A stretch of DNA of 64,000 nt from Nitrospirales bacterium (GTDB lineage: Bacteria; Nitrospirota; Nitrospiria; Nitrospirales; UBA8639): contig BQIV01000012.1 of NCBI GenBank assembly GCA_021604005.1, forward strand, positions 1-64,000, in the 5' to 3' direction. The translations under genes and the position numbers were made by a program. Numbering within the stretch: the first letter of the stretch is position 1; each line of letters opens with the position of its first letter. The notes under the pieces were generated by a model, which ran no database searches, was not told the DNA's origin, and was given only the letters and a program-made list of their open reading frames with translations. Shown piece after piece: positions 35,504-43,273 of this stretch.

Positions 35504-35746
35504 TCAAGAAATCTCATAACCAACAAGCTTTCGCGGGATGTTTTTTCTCCGGCTCATCTGTTCTTCAATGTGGTCAAGCGTCGATTCTTCAAGATCGACC
35601 GAAGTCAATAATTATAAGAGATCTTTCGCAGTTGCCTTTCCAGCTAGACTTTCCTTAATGACTGAAGAAAAGGATTTCCCTTGCTTTTTACGACTTGCGA
35701 GTAAGGTCTAGGCTTCCATGTCGATGGTGATTGTTTTGACGGCTAC
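35504..35746 (-). pseudogene. Decayed VapB-type antitoxin gene
   Basis: One minus-strand frame reads VAVKTITIDMEA, stop, TLLASRKKQGKSFSSVIKES, LAGKATAKDLL, stop, LLTSVDLEESTLDHIEEQ, MSRRKNIPRKLVGYEIS and a final TGA. Its 81 codons form a coherent antitoxin-like protein (strand, then the helical S-F-S-x-V-I-K-E segment of ribbon-helix-helix VapB antitoxins), broken by TAG at codon 13 and TAA at codon 45. The first codon is GTA instead of a start. Homologues usually have Tyr at the first stop, a one-base change. No toxin gene is left beside it. Confidence 0.75.
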
Positions 35747-35844
35747 GCACTTATCGTACGTTTACATTGTGCTGTCGTCAATTTCACTTCTGTTCTGTTG
35801 TCTGAAGAAAGCAATGTACGAACTTGTAAGGGAAGGATTGCTAT

Positions 35845-35886
35845 AAAAACACAAGGCCAGCATATTTATGCTGGCCTTGTGTTTTT
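35845..35886. terminator. Strong intrinsic terminator
   Basis: A 20-bp perfect stem (left arm 35845-35864, right arm 35867-35886, core AAGGCCAGCATA/TATGCTGGCCTT) with a 2-nt loop and A/T runs at both sides. On the minus strand it ends the PuuD-like gene; it would also work on the plus strand. Confidence 0.9.
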
Positions 35887-35914
35887 GAACAATATCGGTG
35901 ATCGCAGTCTATTC

Positions 35915-36394
35915 TTAAAACAAGCCAGAGGCATGTCCTGAGTTTCCCATGAAAAACAACATGGGAATCGAGAGCATCGTGTTGGTTCGTGATGCCAATA
36001 ACGCGGTACGGGCGGCTTTAGCCTTTTGATCGGCTGTGGCTTCTTTCATGCCTAAGACCAATTTCTGATTGGGCCAAATCACGCCCCATACATTCAGCAG
36101 CATAATGGTGCCAAGCCAAGCGCCCATTCCAATGACGGCATCCTGCCCTTGCATCATGAACGCGCTTCCGAATCGGTGTTGATTCATAAGCAGAATGGCG
36201 CCAAACAACCAGGTGACCAGGGCGCTCCAGCGGAACCACCATAAAGCGTTCGGGACGAGATGTTGAAAGGCTTCGGCTTTGGTTTCGGGTTTAACAGCCT
36301 TGAGAAACGGAACTTGTATAAAATTAAAGTAATACAGAATCCCAATCCAGGTGATGCCCGCGAGGAAATGTCCCCACGCATACAAGCTTTCCAT
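35915..36394 (-). CDS. Urate hydroxylase PuuD-like (DUF989) membrane protein
   Basis: The 159-residue protein has four membrane helices and the PuuD N-terminal-domain pattern. It begins YAWGHFLAGITWIGILYYFN (His and Trp in helix 1). LWWFRWSALVTWLFGAILL follows, with a conserved Asn/Trp-rich helix 3 (LLNVWGVIWPNQ) and R-T-N-T-M-L-S-I-P-M near the end. Full PuuD fuses this to a cytochrome c domain; here only the membrane part exists, as in many Nitrospira-like genomes. His residues may hold haem. A tiny membrane protein is encoded 65 nt upstream on the same strand. Confidence 0.75.
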   Translation of the reverse strand: MESLYAWGHFLAGITWIGILYYFNFIQVPFLKAVKPETKAEAFQHLVPNALWWFRWSALVTWLFGAILLMNQHRFGSAFMMQGQDAVIGMGAWLGTIMLLNVWGVIWPNQKLVLGMKEATADQKAKAARTALLASRTNTMLSIPMLFFMGNSGHASGLF

Positions 36395-36458
36395 ATTGAT
36401 TCCCTCTTTTCTAAAATTTCTGGTGAATTAGTTGCCGCGGTAATGAGTCGTAAGAACC

Positions 36459-36551
36459 TTACACGAGCATTTTCACGAATCCATAGAGTACGACGGTCAG
36501 CACAAACCCGGCTGTGATTGTTCCACTGATTGTATCGAGTGGATTACCCAT
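36459..36551 (-). CDS. Tiny single-helix membrane protein
   Basis: The reading frame is MGNPLDTISG, TITAGFVLTVVLYGFVKMLV, TAA: 30 residues with one clear membrane helix (about 11-29) and a short polar N-terminus. AGGGAGG sits 6 nt before the ATG, a near-ideal ribosome-binding site. It precedes the PuuD-like gene on the same strand, so it may be a small subunit of that membrane complex, in the manner of CcoQ-like subunits. The association is inference. Confidence 0.65.
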   Translation of the reverse strand: MGNPLDTISGTITAGFVLTVVLYGFVKMLV

Positions 36552-36772
36552 TGAGACCTCCCTGTGTATTATTCAGAATGTCTATTACGTCTTTGTCGCG
36601 TCACTTTAGCCACCATCGAAAAACACTGCGTGCGTCAAAAATGTCTAGAAAAGGCTAGAAAGTTGGACGTTGTGTAGAGTGAATGATCGAGGATACATCA
36701 TAACCTTGCGACGGTAATTACCCTAACCCATTCGTGAGGGGTTCTTCAAGATGTCGTTCGCCCTACGACAGG

Positions 36773-37417
36773 TCATGGTATTCGTGGGGCTCTTGGCTTA
36801 TTGTCGTGTTTGGCGGGAGAGGGTAGGCAGAACCGCCATAGTTTCTTCGCCCATTCTCCAGCGTAATCCACGCCGATTCGTGGAAGGGCGGTGATGAGGT
36901 TCGTTCGAATCCGCTCCCCTCTATCTTCGACCCAAATGTATTGCCCAATCGTGGTATCCACACAGTTCAAGCTTTTGTCGATGTGCAACTGACGACAGAC
37001 ACGTCCTGGCCCATCGATGCGAATAGGGGATGATAACGGCGCTCCTTCCTGCTCAACGATCTCCACGCCACGAATGAGAATCGCCGCCGGGAACTCGGGA
37101 CGTTCCGTCACGAAATTGAGTAAATAGTGCATTCCGTAAATTAAGTAGACATAGGTCTGTCCCGGTGGTCCGAAAAGAACCTCTGTTCTCTTGGTTCGAC
37201 CTTTCGACGCATGACAGGCTTTGTCTTCTTGCCCGACGTAGGCTTCGACATCGATAATTTTTGCTACGAATTTCCCTGAAGCAGAGTCTCGAAGCAGATA
37301 CTTGCCTAAAAGCTCCTTCGCGACTTTGAGTGTCGGTCTATTATAAAAAGACTGTGGAAGAGGGGTGGAGAATACATGAGCGTGTCGATGGGGTTGGGGG
37401 CAAGAGATCGTTGTCAA
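36773..37417 (-). CDS. 3-methyladenine DNA glycosylase (AAG/MPG family)
   Basis: The 214-residue protein has the AAG fold markers. PQSFYNRPTLKVAKELLGKY lies near the start, followed by the catalytic Glu in IDVEAYVGQEDKACHASKGR. The DNA-intercalating/active segment is GPPGQTYVYLIYGMHYLLNF, and IDGPGRVCRQLHID is near 150. It removes alkylated purines from DNA in base excision repair. The C-terminal 25 residues are basic and probably flexible. It is a single gene between the membrane protein pair and the VapBC module. Confidence 0.92.
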   Translation of the reverse strand: MTTISCPQPHRHAHVFSTPLPQSFYNRPTLKVAKELLGKYLLRDSASGKFVAKIIDVEAYVGQEDKACHASKGRTKRTEVLFGPPGQTYVYLIYGMHYLLNFVTERPEFPAAILIRGVEIVEQEGAPLSSPIRIDGPGRVCRQLHIDKSLNCVDTTIGQYIWVEDRGERIRTNLITALPRIGVDYAGEWAKKLWRFCLPSPAKHDNKPRAPRIP

Positions 37418-37438
37418 GGTACGTGCAATCCTCTGGCT

Positions 37439-37825
37439 TTATCGTGAGGAAAATACGGCCGCGAGTTTTTGGTCAAACGTTTTTACCTGTGAGATGTCTC
37501 GTCGCTTACAGCATGCTACATGCAGAAGGTCCCGAGCTGTAAGGTGAGCATATCGAGAGATCAGTGTTCTTGCAAATTGTACATCCGCTGGTTCTAACGA
37601 CCAGACCTCATGCACGCACGATTCGACTAAGGTAAATGCGGCATCTAACGTCGAAAGACGGTTTACCGGGAGGTAGGCGTGTAGGAGTTCTTGCAGGACT
37701 TCAACGGAAGTGACTAACAGTTGGTCCCGTTCAAAACAGTCTGCAAAAAATTTTCGTGAAGGTGCTTTAAGTGGGTGGGACAGTCCGACGGCATACATGA
37801 ACACGTTCGTGTCCACGAACGTCAT
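37439..37825 (-). CDS. vapC: PIN-domain ribonuclease toxin (VapC)
   Basis: The 128-residue protein begins MTFVDTNVFMYAVG (first PIN aspartate) and keeps SVEVLQELLHAYL (Glu) and LTARDLLHVACCKRRDI (Asp), with KTFDQKLAAV (Asp) near the end. These four acidic residues form the Mg-dependent RNase site. Its start overlaps the antitoxin stop by 4 nt, the usual order antitoxin then toxin. VapC toxins cleave specific tRNA or rRNA sites when the antitoxin is lost. Confidence 0.9.
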   Translation of the reverse strand: MTFVDTNVFMYAVGLSHPLKAPSRKFFADCFERDQLLVTSVEVLQELLHAYLPVNRLSTLDAAFTLVESCVHEVWSLEPADVQFARTLISRYAHLTARDLLHVACCKRRDISQVKTFDQKLAAVFSSR

Positions 37826-38097
37826 AGGTCAGCCTGGCCCGAGGCGCGCGAGCGGTGAATCACTTTAAGATGATCGTCCCAATCAGGTTCCGTTCCCTGG
37901 GCTTGAGTATCACACTTGAGAAAAAAACGTTCGAGCGACTCTTTGTTGTAGATCGGTTTTTGCTGTTCGTTCGCCAGTAGTTTTTCCTTCCCGGCTTTTC
38001 TTAGCCACGCACTCAAGGACAATCCTTCCCGTTGAGCCATGGCTCTAAAGGCTTCTCGTTCCATTTCATCTATTATGACTTGGACTTTTATCGACAT
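37822..38097 (-). CDS. vapB: VapB-like antitoxin partner
   Basis: The 91-residue protein begins MSIKVQVIIDEMEREAFRAM and contains REGLSLSAWLRKAGKEKL, a ribbon-helix-helix (Arc/CopG-like) DNA-binding fold. A C-terminal tail (FFLKCDTQAQGTEPDWDDHL) would wrap the toxin. The ATG at 38097 is preferred over 38136 as the fold starts there. The 4-nt overlap with vapC couples translation. An AT-rich upstream region with short dyads probably holds the autoregulated operator. Confidence 0.8.
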   Translation of the reverse strand: MSIKVQVIIDEMEREAFRAMAQREGLSLSAWLRKAGKEKLLANEQQKPIYNKESLERFFLKCDTQAQGTEPDWDDHLKVIHRSRASGQADL

Positions 38098-38215
38098 GAT
38101 TGTATGTGTACTATAATTACGTATACATCTTATCATTACACATGTATATATTCAAACATGCATATGTATAAATTAAAAAATTTCCATTTAATCAAATAGA
38201 TAGATATATGTTGTC
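38098..38215 (-). promoter_or_regulatory. AT-rich promoter/operator region of vapBC
   Basis: This stretch is far richer in A/T than the surroundings and contains short palindromic words (GTATAC, ATATAT, CATATG, ATGTGTA-type half sites). On the minus strand TATAGT near 38113 could be a -10. Ribbon-helix-helix antitoxins bind such sites, but I cannot define the exact operator. Confidence 0.4.
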
Positions 38216-38247
38216 GGATTCCCGGTGAGCCAAAACGATATTCGTCA

Positions 38248-40002
38248 TTATTCGACGTGATCACCATAGGGAGGAAGCGTGGTTAAGCGAGTATCCTCAA
38301 CCGGGCCTCCAACCGTAAAGTGGTAAAGGGATTGATAGGAGGTATGTGGGAAAAATCCAAAGACTCGATGAACGCGATCATCGAAGAAACATCCAATGCC
38401 TGTTGATCGGATGCCGGCGGCTTCAGCCTCCAGATACAGCACTTGCCCAATCAACCCTGTTTCCCAAAAGAGACGCCGATAGGCCCAAGGTCCATTGGAT
38501 TCTAATGTGTGATCAAAATCAGAGATCATGCCTAACGAAAAGGCGCTATCTCCCGCAATTTCCTGCCAACAGCTCACCTGCATCGCAATCTTCTGCGCGT
38601 TTCCCTCTTCTAAGAGATACAGAGGAAGGTCATCCGGACACGTCTCAGGTGTGGTCCAGACGAATTGTTCATGCATCGCGGATTTAAAGTCAGATAATTT
38701 TCCTTGAGAGCGATCTCGAATCAGCATGTACAGCCCAGGTGGAATACCCTCCACTCGATGGACAAACATGGCCAGGTGAATCGTTGGATTCCAGGGAGTA
38801 CAGTCCCATGGCATAGGCCGTTGAGCAATAGGAAGATCTCCATAAGGCATGACACGGCTCAGCATAGTGAATAAGCGTTGAGCGGGAATGCTAGTGTGTC
38901 CATCGAACGAGACAGCGCTACGGCGTTGATGAATAATTTGACCGGCTGAGAGTTGAGACGTTTCTAGTGATGGGCTGAAATTTCCGCTTTCACTCTGCTC
39001 CTTTTCCTCTAGAGGATTGAGAGAGGCCGGTAACGCAACAGATTCCAATGCCTGTGACGATTTCCACGAGGCCTCTGCCATGTCATCGATAATTTCCCAG
39101 GGAATAGGATTGTCACGACTCAATCGATTCGCTTTGCCCTGCCAAGTGCCTTGGACGAGATTCCGCACGGCTTGCTGATCCAGCGCCTGTGGAAGCTTTT
39201 GTGGTTGTGACGCATCCTTTGGCCAAATCACGGCAACCAGTTCTGGATATTCCTTTTCAGACTGCACAAAATCATCTGATCGATTCAGGCCAAACAATGT
39301 CGAGAGGATCTCATCGGAATTCCCTTCGAGAAGGTTCATCTGCCAGCCTAAGGTCGCGGCAGCGAAGCGAAGTGTACCAATGGCATGGCCGACATCATGC
39401 TGACAATATCGGAACGCCCGCTCGCCATATTTCCACGCTTCTCGCCAGTGAATGGAGCTAAGTCCAACAAAAAATGATTGCTTGGGGAATCCTTCGAACA
39501 GTTGGCTCGCTTCATAGTCGGTGCAAGTTAGACGGTGTTCGAGCCCATGTTCTTTGGGAGCATAATGGTAGAGGCCGGGCGTGAGTGGTAAGTCTTTATC
39601 GTGGTTGAGAAACAGATACCCTTCAGTTGGGTGAAGATTCCCGCTGGAGGGATTGCTCCGTAAGGCCCAGCGATTGCCACCATATTCTTTCCACGCTGTA
39701 ATCGACAATGCATACTCAAAGAAACGGGATAAGGATTCGATGCTTAGTGGTTGAGCTGGAATATTTACGGAGCGATAGAGATCTTCATAGCGGGGTGAAA
39801 CAGGTTTATCGTCTAGAGTCAGGCGAGGTAACGGGATAAGTGGGGCACCGTCAAACCGGCGAAACGGGTTTGGCTGATTCGCCCAGTCCATATATCCCAA
39901 CGAACGGGCATACTGATTGAAGTCATGCTTGGTTTGCTGATGATATTTCTTGACTCGCTCCAAATAGTCTAAGGTTGATTGATGAGGTACGTCAGATTCC
40001 AT
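38248..40002 (-). CDS. SagB-type nitroreductase-fold oxidase, duplicated domain
   Basis: The 584-residue protein contains two nitroreductase-like halves. The first (about 75-260) has LSRFFEYALSITAWKEYGGN, the typical SagB phrase LRSNPSSGNLHPTEGYLFLN and LYHYAPKEHGLEHRL. The second (about 340-570) has IIHQRRSAVSFDGHTSIPAQ, GLIGQVLYLEAEAAGIRSTG and GCFFDDRVHRVFG. SagB/ThcOx enzymes are FMN oxidases that make azoles in ribosomal peptides, but stand-alone members of this tandem type have no known peptide partner. No precursor peptide or cyclodehydratase is seen nearby. The ATG at 40002 fits the homologous start. Confidence 0.85.
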   Translation of the reverse strand: MESDVPHQSTLDYLERVKKYHQQTKHDFNQYARSLGYMDWANQPNPFRRFDGAPLIPLPRLTLDDKPVSPRYEDLYRSVNIPAQPLSIESLSRFFEYALSITAWKEYGGNRWALRSNPSSGNLHPTEGYLFLNHDKDLPLTPGLYHYAPKEHGLEHRLTCTDYEASQLFEGFPKQSFFVGLSSIHWREAWKYGERAFRYCQHDVGHAIGTLRFAAATLGWQMNLLEGNSDEILSTLFGLNRSDDFVQSEKEYPELVAVIWPKDASQPQKLPQALDQQAVRNLVQGTWQGKANRLSRDNPIPWEIIDDMAEASWKSSQALESVALPASLNPLEEKEQSESGNFSPSLETSQLSAGQIIHQRRSAVSFDGHTSIPAQRLFTMLSRVMPYGDLPIAQRPMPWDCTPWNPTIHLAMFVHRVEGIPPGLYMLIRDRSQGKLSDFKSAMHEQFVWTTPETCPDDLPLYLLEEGNAQKIAMQVSCWQEIAGDSAFSLGMISDFDHTLESNGPWAYRRLFWETGLIGQVLYLEAEAAGIRSTGIGCFFDDRVHRVFGFFPHTSYQSLYHFTVGGPVEDTRLTTLPPYGDHVE

Positions 40003-40192
40003 GATAGTTTAGTATTTTCAAAGTACAAAAAGTGTCGTTGGGCCCTCTGTTTATAATTTGTATATGGGTGAAAAACTAGCGGATGAACTCCACAAAACTA
40101 TCCAGGGGATTGAGCATTAGCAAATGAAGCGAGATTGAATCTATAGGTCAAGTGCAAGGCAAGTTTTGCGTCAGGCAAGAAAAAAGGGGAGG

Positions 40193-40405
40193 TTAGTTTC
40201 CTGCGACAAGTTCGGCTTCAAGAGGATGATCTTTTCGAAATCGACTCACGCCCTGTACGCTAAACCCAAGCACATGGCCTTGCTCATCGACACGTTCCAT
40301 AACAGCATCGTGACCTGTCGGACGCATGAAACCAGGAGCATCCTTGAACTGCACTTCCAGAAAGTCCCCTTCAGGGTCGAACCAAACTTTCACTTTTTCG
40401 GCCAT
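40193..40405 (-). CDS. DUF2283 protein
   Basis: The 70-residue protein contains VKVWFDPEGDFLEVQFKDAP and VLGFSVQGVSRFRKDHPLEA, the two-strand Y/F-D-x-E-x-D-x-L...F pattern of DUF2283. Such small proteins commonly form a pair with a DUF4258-like partner, as here, and are suspected toxin-antitoxin or defence-linked pairs. The genes overlap by 16 nt, which argues for one transcript. Confidence 0.75.
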   Translation of the reverse strand: MAEKVKVWFDPEGDFLEVQFKDAPGFMRPTGHDAVMERVDEQGHVLGFSVQGVSRFRKDHPLEAELVAGN

Positions 40406-40620
40406 ATTGTTTCTCCTGCTTTTAATTGATCGGTCAAATAGGCCGTGACCACAAATGCATCATCTGGAGGATACTTTACCACGACACATAAGAATTTCGC
40501 ACCAACACGGGTCTGGGCATAGAATTCATAGAATAATTCGACCGTCTTGTCAGAACGCGAAACACGAATTTCTGCGGGAGATTGTAAGACATGCTCAATC
40601 TCACTCTCCATTCCAGCCAT
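40390..40620 (-). CDS. Small RelE/BECR-like hypothetical partner of DUF2283
   Basis: The 76-residue protein reads EIEHVLQSPAEIRVSRSDKT, then FYEFYAQTRVGAKFLCVVVK, and ends FVVTAYLTDQLKAGETIWPK. The helix-strand order with V-V-K...D-A-F-V-V-T-A-Y-L-T-D at the end resembles small RNase-like BECR/DUF4258 proteins that sit before DUF2283. A toxin role is plausible but unproven. Two starts are possible (40620 and 40611); AGGA fits the second slightly better. Confidence 0.6.
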   Translation of the reverse strand: MAGMESEIEHVLQSPAEIRVSRSDKTVELFYEFYAQTRVGAKFLCVVVKYPPDDAFVVTAYLTDQLKAGETIWPKK

Positions 40621-40714
40621 TTCCTGATGTTATAAAATATGAGCGAGGCGCTCATCAGTCAGGCGAAGAGATCGTCCAAAACAATTAGGGATAGTTTTCA
40701 AAGATCACCATTTC

Positions 40715-43069
40715 TCATGCCACTGCCTGTGGCTGATACAGGTATTTCTGGAAGCCTGCAAACACTTTTCCAATATCCTCTGGTTGGCCGAGGTCTGTCA
40801 CGGCATCTGCAATCGAATCGTGATACTTTAATCGTAGCAGCGGTGTTAGCTTGGCCTGGTCGAGTTCCTCCACGCCGACTTTGACGTATTGCGAAAGCAC
40901 AAAATCAAGAAATACCTGCTGCTTACCATTGAAATGGGTGCTGATTTCCACCTTAGCCTTGTCTGCTCGCTCTTGACGCGTCAATGGCGGTAACGCATAC
41001 GCTACGTGCGCGAGTACGTCGAAGAGATCGCAGTTCTCGGCATCAATGATTCTCTGTAACTCAATCATCTGCTCATGGCCAAACCCCTTCTCGGCCAGTC
41101 CATGTAAAAGTTGTGCTCGTGTGTCCGGAAGACTCCAGATCTCTCGGAGTTCAACCTCGTTTTTGAAAAAATCAGGAAGCTTGCCAAACAGTTCTTCAAG
41201 GAATTGCTGGGCTGACATTGGTGTGCCGTCCGGGTGCCAAAACGTCGTGCACATCATGTGCTGGATGGTGCGTGCCTTCCCGTCAGCTAGCTTTACTTTT
41301 ATTCTCTGTTTCTTCACGTATTCGGGAGAGGTCTCACGTGTTGTATCGGTTGGAGGGCGTGAAGGGGTACGACGCTTTCTCTCTAGTTTCTCTTCCAGCT
41401 CGATTGGCTTGCCATCCCATTCCGGATCATTAAAGTGATGATGCGCTTTTACGAAGTCATAGATCGTGAAGTAATCCTTCCCATCATACAAGCGAGTGCC
41501 GCGTCCAATAATCTGCTTGAACTCGATCATCGAGTTGATGGGACGCATCAAGACGATATTGCGGATATTTCGGGCATCCACGCCAGTGGAAAGTTTCTGA
41601 GAAGTCGTGAGAATGGTCGGAATCGTTCTCTCGTTATCCTGAAAGTCTCGTAAATGCTGTTCTCCCAGTGCGCCATCATTAGCCGTCACCCGTTGGCAAT
41701 AGTTCGAGTCTTGGCTGGTCTTGACCTGATTGACTAAATCGCGCACGGCCAGTGCATGGTCCTGAGTAGCGCAGAACACGAGTGTCTTCTCATTCTGGTT
41801 GATGGCTTTCATGAAGATATTTACACGGTGTGCTTCGCGCTCTTTAATTTCAATAATTTTATTGAAGTCAGGTTCTTCATAACGTTTGCCAGTCTCAATT
41901 TCACCTTCGATCAATGTGTCGTCAGGCGTATAGACATATTCATCGAGCGTTGTCGCAATCTGCCTTACCTTAAACGGGGTGAGGAACCCATCGTTGATGC
42001 CTTCTTTCAGCGAATAGATATAGACCGGTTCACCAAAATACGCATAGGTGTCGACGTTGTCTCTGCGTTTCGGAGTGGCGGTCAACCCAAGCTGGACGGC
42101 AGGCGCGAAGTATTCGAGAATGCCACGCCACGTGCTTTCGTCATTAGCCCCTCCTCGATGACATTCATCAATAATGATAAAGTCGAAGAAATCCGGTGGA
42201 TACTCCCCGAAATAAGGCGACGGATGATCGTCTCTCGGTGGGCCGCTCATGAAGGTCTGGAAGATCGTGAAGAAGAGGCTGGCATTCTTCGGGACTTTGC
42301 CCTTCTTTTGGATATCGTCCGGTTTAATCCGAACCAGCGCATCTTCGGCGAACGCAGCAAACGAGGTGAAATCGTTATAGGCTTGCGTCGCGAGCGTATT
42401 GCGATCGGCCAGAAATAAAATGCGAGGGCGACGCGACGGTTCGTTGTCTTGTTTCCAGTCCGCCAGGTTCCATCGCGTTTGAAAGAGCTTCCAGGCAATT
42501 TGGAAGGCGATGGAAGTTTTGCCAGTGCCAGTCGCAAGAGTGAGCAAAATTCGATCTCGGCCATCAGCAATACGTTCCAGCACCCGACTGACGGCGATCT
42601 CTTGATAAAAACGAATAGTCCAACTTCCACTCTTGTCAGGAAAGGGCACGGTCGTAAAACGATCACGCCAGGCATTCGCTATAGAAAAAGTCTTTCTCCA
42701 GAGTTCGTCAGGGGTCGGGTAGCTAGTCAGCTCTTCCTCTCCTCCTGTCTGCATGTCAATGCCGTAAATGCCACGGCCATTCGTAGAATAGGTGAAACGA
42801 ATCGTCAATTTTGCAGCATAGTTCTTGGCTTGGCCCACCCCTTCGGTCAGTGGTTCATCCCATGCCTTGGCTTCCACGACAGCCAGCTTGGTGTTTCGAT
42901 ACTCCAGCACATAGTCGGCTGTCAGCGGTTTACTACGACGACCATAGCCTTCAATTCTGCCTAATGTAATGGGGTATTCACGCCGTATGCGGCTACCCTC
43001 GACGACACCCCACCCGGCAGCCTTCAAGGCAGGATCAATATGCTCTGCTCGTGTTTCGGCTTCGTTCAT
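40715..43069 (-). CDS. hsdR: Type I restriction enzyme R subunit
   Basis: The 784-residue protein has an N-terminal PD-(D/E)xK nuclease (TADYVLEYRNTKLAVVEAKA, residues 49-68). A superfamily 2 helicase core follows: LLTLATGTGKTSIAFQI (motif I), FIIIDECHRGG (II), LGLTATPKR (III), LTTSQKLSTGVDARNIRNIV (V) and QIIGRGTRLYDGKDYF (VI). A C-terminal helical HsdM-contact region (from about 590) completes it. It is shorter than EcoKI-type R subunits and closer to the EcoAI-like class. Its ATG overlaps the stop of a short ORF (43066-43272) that repeats its first 14 residues. Confidence 0.92.
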   Translation of the reverse strand: MNEAETRAEHIDPALKAAGWGVVEGSRIRREYPITLGRIEGYGRRSKPLTADYVLEYRNTKLAVVEAKAWDEPLTEGVGQAKNYAAKLTIRFTYSTNGRGIYGIDMQTGGEEELTSYPTPDELWRKTFSIANAWRDRFTTVPFPDKSGSWTIRFYQEIAVSRVLERIADGRDRILLTLATGTGKTSIAFQIAWKLFQTRWNLADWKQDNEPSRRPRILFLADRNTLATQAYNDFTSFAAFAEDALVRIKPDDIQKKGKVPKNASLFFTIFQTFMSGPPRDDHPSPYFGEYPPDFFDFIIIDECHRGGANDESTWRGILEYFAPAVQLGLTATPKRRDNVDTYAYFGEPVYIYSLKEGINDGFLTPFKVRQIATTLDEYVYTPDDTLIEGEIETGKRYEEPDFNKIIEIKEREAHRVNIFMKAINQNEKTLVFCATQDHALAVRDLVNQVKTSQDSNYCQRVTANDGALGEQHLRDFQDNERTIPTILTTSQKLSTGVDARNIRNIVLMRPINSMIEFKQIIGRGTRLYDGKDYFTIYDFVKAHHHFNDPEWDGKPIELEEKLERKRRTPSRPPTDTTRETSPEYVKKQRIKVKLADGKARTIQHMMCTTFWHPDGTPMSAQQFLEELFGKLPDFFKNEVELREIWSLPDTRAQLLHGLAEKGFGHEQMIELQRIIDAENCDLFDVLAHVAYALPPLTRQERADKAKVEISTHFNGKQQVFLDFVLSQYVKVGVEELDQAKLTPLLRLKYHDSIADAVTDLGQPEDIGKVFAGFQKYLYQPQAVA

Positions 43070-43272
43070 CTCAGGCTTCTTGGCTTACATAGATATGGGC
43101 TGAGGAGTTCAGAAGTTCGGCTAATTGCAAGGTTTGTAGTCGGCCAATCGAAAGGTTTGAGGCCGGCTGATTGAAAGGTTTTACGGCAACTCATGTCTAT
43201 TGCTTTGGCAAAGATCTTCGTTGCTTTGTTGGCGGCATCAATATGTTCGGCCTTGGTTTCTGCTTCGTTCAC
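43066..43272 (-). CDS. Short ORF repeating the HsdR N-terminus
   Basis: From a GTG at 43272, 68 codons run to a TGA that overlaps the hsdR ATG by 4 nt (ATGA). The first 19 residues, MNEAETKAEHIDAANKATK, mirror the start of HsdR, MNEAETRAEHIDPALKAAG. The DNA is similar there too, so it is a partial duplication. Its second half is encoded by three tandem 23-bp repeats (43113-43181). It could be a leader for translational coupling or only a recombination scar. Confidence 0.5.
   Translation of the reverse strand: MNEAETKAEHIDAANKATKIFAKAIDMSCRKTFQSAGLKPFDWPTTNLAISRTSELLSPYLCKPRSLR
43113..43181. repeat. Three tandem imperfect 23-bp repeats upstream of hsdR
   Basis: Units at 43113-43135, 43136-43158 and 43159-43181 share the pattern TCGGC-Y-R-ATT(or ATC)-G-M-AAGGTTT. 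The last seven bases (AAGGTTT) are identical in all three. They lie 45-110 bp before the hsdR start, within the short upstream ORF. Possible roles are binding sites for a regulator or a slippage-prone switch for hsdR expression. Confidence 0.7.
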
Positions 43273-43273
43273 C

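Noticed and set aside
41756-42418. 220-codon plus-strand frame
   Set aside because: It is antisense to the helicase core of hsdR, which has all its motifs on the minus strand.
43113-43181. CRISPR array
   Set aside because: The 23-bp units are directly adjacent with no spacers and diverge from each other; they are tandem repeats.
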